The translations under genes and the position numbers were made by a program. This document shows, piece by piece, positions 59,807 to 64,000 of a stretch of 64,000 bases of DNA (position 1 is its first letter; every line of letters starts with the position of its first letter). The DNA comes from Oscillospiraceae bacterium (lineage in GTDB: Bacteria > Bacillota > Clostridia > Oscillospirales > JAAYXM01), in the NCBI GenBank assembly GCA_015067485.1, contig SVMJ01000001.1, positions 1-64,000 of the forward strand. Direction: 5' to 3'. The notes under the pieces are model-generated. The model did no database searches, had not been told where the DNA came from, and worked only from the letters and a program-made list of their open reading frames with translations.

Positions 59807-61054
59807 TTATTTCTCTCCTTTCTTAACTGTGTCCCAATATTGTTTTGTGGTTTGTTCCACTTTATTCGCGCCATATTCGTAATATGTACTATCCCGCAGT
59901 TCATCCGGAAGATACTGTTGCGCGACCCAATGATTCGGAAAACTGTGCGGATACTGGTAGGTCAGTCCGCGCCCCAATTTCTTTGCCCCTTCATAGTGTG
60001 CATCTTTGAGATGCTTTGGAATCTCCCCGGTCTTCCCCGCGCGCAGATCGGAAATCGCCGCATCAATCGCGCAAATGGCCGAGTTTGACTTTGGCGCAGT
60101 CGCAAGCAGGATGACCGCTTCTGCAAGCGGAATGCGTGCTTCGGGAAGTCCCAGTTGAAATGCGCTGTCCACGCACGCTTTTACGATTGCAATCGCTTGT
60201 GGATACGCAAGCCCCACATCTTCGCTTGCCACCACCAAAATTCTGCGGCACGCGCTTGCAAGGTCTCCACCTTCCAACAGTCGCGCCAAATAATGGACCG
60301 CAGCATCGGGATCGGAACCTCGAATGGATTTTTGAAGTGCAGACATTACGTCATAATGTGCGTCCCCGTCGCGGTCGTATCTCATAGCACTTTTTTGCGC
60401 GACCAAAAGAGCATCATCCAGGGTAACGTTTTTGTTTTCCGCCGCATGGCAAAGCAATTCCACCGCATTGAGTGCTTTCCTGACATCACCGCCGCAAGTG
60501 CTTGCAATGTGTTCTGCAACCGTATCTTCATATTGAATTTCCGGATCACAGAGTGAAAAACCGCGTTTGATCGCAGGTAAAACATCTTTTGCGGAAAGTG
60601 CTTGGAATTCAAACACGGTAGATCGCGACAAAATTGCGCTGTACACATAGAAATACGGGTTCTCAGTGGTCGCGGCAATCAGCGTGATCTTACCGTTTTC
60701 GATAAACTCAAGAAGAGATTGCTGTTGCTTTTTATTGAAGTACTGAATCTCATCCAAATAGAGCAACACACCACTCGGCGCCATGAACGTATCAAGCTCG
60801 GCAATGATGTCTTTGATATCCGAAATGGAGGCATTGGTGGCATTGAGTTTATAAAGTTTTCGGTTGGTTTGTTTTGCAATCAGGTTTGCAATGGTGGTTT
60901 TGCCCGAACCGCTTGGCCCGTAAAACACCATATTGGGAATCTCGCCCGACTCAATGATACGGCGCAAAATTCCACGTTCACCCAAGATATGTCCCTGCCC
61001 CACCACTTCTTCCAATGTCGTGGGACGGATACGGTCGGCCAACGGTTGGTACAT
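59807..61054 (-). CDS. rarA: Replication-associated recombination protein RarA/MgsA
   Basis: PLADRIRPTTLEEVVGQGHIL, FYGPSGSGKTTIANLIA, LLYLDEIQYFNKKQQQSLLEFIENG. Confidence 0.96.
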   Translation of the reverse strand: MYQPLADRIRPTTLEEVVGQGHILGERGILRRIIESGEIPNMVFYGPSGSGKTTIANLIAKQTNRKLYKLNATNASISDIKDIIAELDTFMAPSGVLLYLDEIQYFNKKQQQSLLEFIENGKITLIAATTENPYFYVYSAILSRSTVFEFQALSAKDVLPAIKRGFSLCDPEIQYEDTVAEHIASTCGGDVRKALNAVELLCHAAENKNVTLDDALLVAQKSAMRYDRDGDAHYDVMSALQKSIRGSDPDAAVHYLARLLEGGDLASACRRILVVASEDVGLAYPQAIAIVKACVDSAFQLGLPEARIPLAEAVILLATAPKSNSAICAIDAAISDLRAGKTGEIPKHLKDAHYEGAKKLGRGLTYQYPHSFPNHWVAQQYLPDELRDSTYYEYGANKVEQTTKQYWDTVKKGEK

Positions 61055-61074
61055 ACACTCACCTCAAGAGAAAA

Positions 61075-61126
61075 AAGACGGGCAAGCGCAACCCACCCCA
61101 CGAAGGGTGTGGGGCGTTTGCCCGTT
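61075..61126 (-). terminator. GC-rich terminator of glyA
   Basis: ACGGGCAAACGCCCCACACCCTTCGTGGGGTGGGTTGCGCTTGCCCGTC followed by TTTTTT on the minus strand. Confidence 0.85.
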
Positions 61127-61138
61127 TCATTTAGGAAA

Positions 61139-62383
61139 TTATTCGTAGAGCGGATACTTGTCGCACAAGGTGTTGACACATTCACGAATGTAGTCCGCCT
61201 TGGTGTCGAAGCTGGTAGCAGTCAAATGGATCAAGCGTGCAATTTCTGCCATATCGGATTCGTTAAATCCACGGCTGGTTGCCGCCGGAGTACCGATACG
61301 GACACCACTGGTAACAAACGGACTCTGCGGATCGTTCGGGATGGTGTTCTTATTCACGGTGATTTGAACTTCATCCAAACGCTTTTCGAGTTCCTTACCG
61401 GTCAGGTCAAACTTACGCAAGTCGACCAGCATCAAGTGGTTGTCGGTGCCATCGGAAACCAAATCAAAACCACATGCCTGCAATGCGTTTGCAAGAGCGG
61501 CTGCATTGTTGACCACGCGCTGCTGGTATTCCTTAAAGCTCGGCTTCAATGCTTCGCCGAAGCAAACTGCCTTTGCCGCAATGATGTGCATGAGCGGACC
61601 GCCCATAGTGCCCGGGAAGACTGCTTTGTCGATTGCCTTCGCAAGTTCTGCCTTGCACATGATGATACCGCCGCGCGGACCACGCAGGGTCTTATGAGTG
61701 GTGGTGGTAACAACGTCTGCGTACGGAACCGGGCTCGGATGGAGTCCTGCTGCAACCAAGCCTGCGATATGTGCCATATCGACCATCAAGTATGCTCCGA
61801 CGCTGTGTGCGATTTCAGCCATACGCGGGAAGTCGATGATACGCGGATATGCAGAAGCACCTGCGATGATCATTTTCGGCTTGGTTTCTTCTGCGATCGC
61901 CTGCAACTTATCATAATCAATGCGATGGGTTTCAGGATCGACACCATAGGGCACGATGTTGTAGTAAGAACCGGAAATATTGACCGGGCTACCGTGGGTC
62001 AAGTGACCACCTTCGCTCAGGTTCATACCCAAAACGGTTTCACCCGGCTTGACCAGTGCAAAGTACACCGCCATATTTGCGGATGCACCACTGTGCGGCT
62101 GAACATTGACGTGTTCTGCGCCGAACAATGCTTTTGCACGTTCAATTGCCAAGTTTTCCACAACGTCAACACATTCGCAACCGCCATAATAGCGCTTGCC
62201 CGGAAGCCCTTCCGCGTACTTGTTGGTAAGTACGGTACCTGCAGCGGCAAGAACCGCCGGAGATACGAAGTTTTCGGATGCGATCAACTCAATATTGTGC
62301 TGCTGACGCTGATATTCAGCACGGACCGCTTCGCCGATTTCCGGATCAAAAGATGTCAGAAAATCCATACTTTCTTTAATCAT
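61139..62383 (-). CDS. glyA: Serine hydroxymethyltransferase
   Basis: [60 protein letters not shown]. Confidence 0.99.
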   Translation of the reverse strand: MIKESMDFLTSFDPEIGEAVRAEYQRQQHNIELIASENFVSPAVLAAAGTVLTNKYAEGLPGKRYYGGCECVDVVENLAIERAKALFGAEHVNVQPHSGASANMAVYFALVKPGETVLGMNLSEGGHLTHGSPVNISGSYYNIVPYGVDPETHRIDYDKLQAIAEETKPKMIIAGASAYPRIIDFPRMAEIAHSVGAYLMVDMAHIAGLVAAGLHPSPVPYADVVTTTTHKTLRGPRGGIIMCKAELAKAIDKAVFPGTMGGPLMHIIAAKAVCFGEALKPSFKEYQQRVVNNAAALANALQACGFDLVSDGTDNHLMLVDLRKFDLTGKELEKRLDEVQITVNKNTIPNDPQSPFVTSGVRIGTPAATSRGFNESDMAEIARLIHLTATSFDTKADYIRECVNTLCDKYPLYE

Positions 62384-62436
62384 GATTGTCTCTCCTTTTC
62401 ACACGCATCTACGTGTCACATCACAAAATATGTACC

Positions 62437-62465
62437 ATTATAACACACTTCTACGCAAGATACAA
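62437..62465 (-). promoter_or_regulatory. Candidate glyA promoter (TTGTAT-N17-TATAAT)
   Basis: -35 at 62460-62465, -10 at 62437-62442. Confidence 0.7.
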
Positions 62466-62482
62466 TGTTTTTCTGAAAATTC

Positions 62483-63340
62483 TTAAAGAGTGATATTGTT
62501 CTGAATGCAAGCAGCGCGCAAGGTGTTCTGCATCAACATGGTAATGGTCATCGGACCGACACCGCCCGGAACGGGTGTGATATAAGACGCAAGATCGACC
62601 ACATCGTCGAAATTGACATCGCCACGCAGTTTTCCTTCCGCGTTACGGTTGATACCGACATCAATGACAACTGCGCCGGGTTTCACCATATCGCGTGTAA
62701 CAAATTCGAGTTTACCAATCGCCGCAACCAAGATGTCTGCCTCACGGCAAATCGCCGCAAGATCTTTGGTGCGGGAATGGCAGACCGTAACGGTTGCATT
62801 TTCGTGGAGCAAGAGCATTGCCGCAGGTTTTCCAACGATATTGGAACGGCCGATGATGACCGCACGCTTTCCGGTCGGATCGATGTCATATTCTTTCAAA
62901 AGTTCCATGACACCTGCTGGAGTGCACGGAACGAATGCAAAATCACCTGTCATAATATGTCCGACATTTTCCGGATGGAATGCATCCACGTCTTTGAGCG
63001 GATGAATTGCACGGATGACATGGTCTTCGCAGATATGCTTCGGAAGCGGAAGTTGAACCAGGATGCCATTGATCTCATCACGACCGTTGAGCTTCTCAAT
63101 GAGTGCCAAAAGCTCTGCTTCGCTTGTTTCTTCGGGGAGCGCATACTTTTCGCTGTAATAGCCGCATTCCACGCATGCCTTTTCCTTATTCTTGACATAA
63201 GTCTGGCTTGCAGGGTCTTCACCCACAATGATAACTGCAAGCCCCGGGGTAACCCCTTTTTCCTTCAGAAGCGATACTTTCTCCAAAAACTCCTTGCGAA
63301 GTTTTGCAGATGTCGCCTTTCCGTCCATAATAACTGCCAT
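62483..63340 (-). CDS. folD: Methylenetetrahydrofolate dehydrogenase/cyclohydrolase
   Basis: [50 protein letters not shown]. Confidence 0.98.
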   Translation of the reverse strand: MAVIMDGKATSAKLRKEFLEKVSLLKEKGVTPGLAVIIVGEDPASQTYVKNKEKACVECGYYSEKYALPEETSEAELLALIEKLNGRDEINGILVQLPLPKHICEDHVIRAIHPLKDVDAFHPENVGHIMTGDFAFVPCTPAGVMELLKEYDIDPTGKRAVIIGRSNIVGKPAAMLLLHENATVTVCHSRTKDLAAICREADILVAAIGKLEFVTRDMVKPGAVVIDVGINRNAEGKLRGDVNFDDVVDLASYITPVPGGVGPMTITMLMQNTLRAACIQNNITL

Positions 63341-63344
63341 TTCT

Positions 63345-64000
63345 TTATACCTCCGTCTGTTTCTTTCTCTGAATCGATTTTACCACAAGTACGACACTCG
63401 CCGCAACAAAACTTACAATTCCGACCATTTGCGAGATCCGAATTCCGCTTCCGAACAGGTACAAACTATCGGTTCTGAGCCCTTCGATAAAAGCGCGTCC
63501 CAATCCGTACCATGCTACATACAGAAAGAAAATCTCGCCGGAAAACATCCGTTTCTTTGAGTAGAAATGAAGCAGGATGAACCCAAGTAAATTCCAAAGC
63601 GATTCATACAAAAACGTCGGATGTACTTCTACCATTGCACGGGAAACCCGATCATACAGTCTCATCCGCCACGGTAGCGTTGTGGGACCTCCAAATGCTT
63701 CGGCATTCACAAAATTCCCCCATCGCCCAATCGATTGTCCGATGAGAAGCCCCAGCGCACCGATGTCCACCATATCGCCGAGTGGCAATTTTCGTTTTCT
63801 GCAAAACATAATGACCGTGATGAGACTTCCGATGATCGCGCCGTAAATCGCGATTCCGCCTTCCCAAATATACAACACGCGGATCAAATCATGGCGGTAT
63901 TCCGAGAAGTTAAAAATCACATAATATGCACGTGCGGAAAGAATCGCAATCGGAACTGCAAATAGCAACATATCGAGCAAATCATCTTGTTTGAGAGAAA
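63345..64000 (-). CDS. lgt: Prolipoprotein diacylglyceryl transferase, truncated at right edge
   Basis: [66 protein letters not shown]; frame open to window end. Confidence 0.95.
   Translation of the reverse strand, partial: SLKQDDLLDMLLFAVPIAILSARAYYVIFNFSEYRHDLIRVLYIWEGGIAIYGAIIGSLITVIMFCRKRKLPLGDMVDIGALGLLIGQSIGRWGNFVNAEAFGGPTTLPWRMRLYDRVSRAMVEVHPTFLYESLWNLLGFILLHFYSKKRMFSGEIFFLYVAWYGLGRAFIEGLRTDSLYLFGSGIRISQMVGIVSFVAASVVLVVKSIQRKKQTEV

Noticed and set aside
62384-62436. Riboswitch (glycine/THF) in the glyA leader
   Set aside because: Leader is only ~50 nt with one weak 5-bp stem; no riboswitch core recognised.
60602-62443. 613-aa + strand ORF antisense to glyA/rarA
   Set aside because: Shadow of glyA in the aligned antisense frame.

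Overview
The window is a contiguous stretch of a spore-forming Firmicute chromosome, clostridial in character (Oscillospirales-like is an inference). It is gene-dense and almost entirely ordinary core genome. I see no prophage, transposon, CRISPR array or recognisable defence island. Main blocks, left to right: dxs(3' end)-tlyA-nadK-argR-recN-tyrS; tmcAL; an adaptor/permease exporter pair with no ATPase beside it; cwlJ-gerQ; cysK-dacF-ytfJ-scpB-scpA-M50 protease; flavin reductase and a stand-alone GlmU-like nucleotidyltransferase; amidase/SOD; tRNA-Leu(CAA); hprK-glk-pcrA; rpmB; an LCP protein; eda(+VOC-like domain)-kdgK; Asp23 and a complete spoIIIAA-AH operon; ligA; yunB; two tyrosine recombinases; spoIIM; proC; an isolated rpoB-rpoC operon; a compact DeoR / sorbose-1-P-reductase-like / E2-E3-E1 2-oxoacid dehydrogenase / mtlD operon; rarA-glyA-folD-lgt. 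The best leads are: (i) the sugar-phosphate dehydrogenase operon that contains a full 2-oxoacid dehydrogenase complex; (ii) the proC/41563 intergenic region with tandem and inverted 14-bp repeats and an orphan terminator; (iii) a tRNA-Leu whose CCA end is the base of a 21-bp terminator hairpin; (iv) a palindrome overlapping both the -10 and the SD of the amidase gene; (v) an AT-rich structured non-coding island next to an ABC permease. Many very long antisense ORFs are shadow ORFs, explained by avoidance of TTA/CTA/TCA codons in strongly expressed genes. I cannot point confidently to a novel multi-gene system here. All family calls come from reading the proteins; no database search was run.
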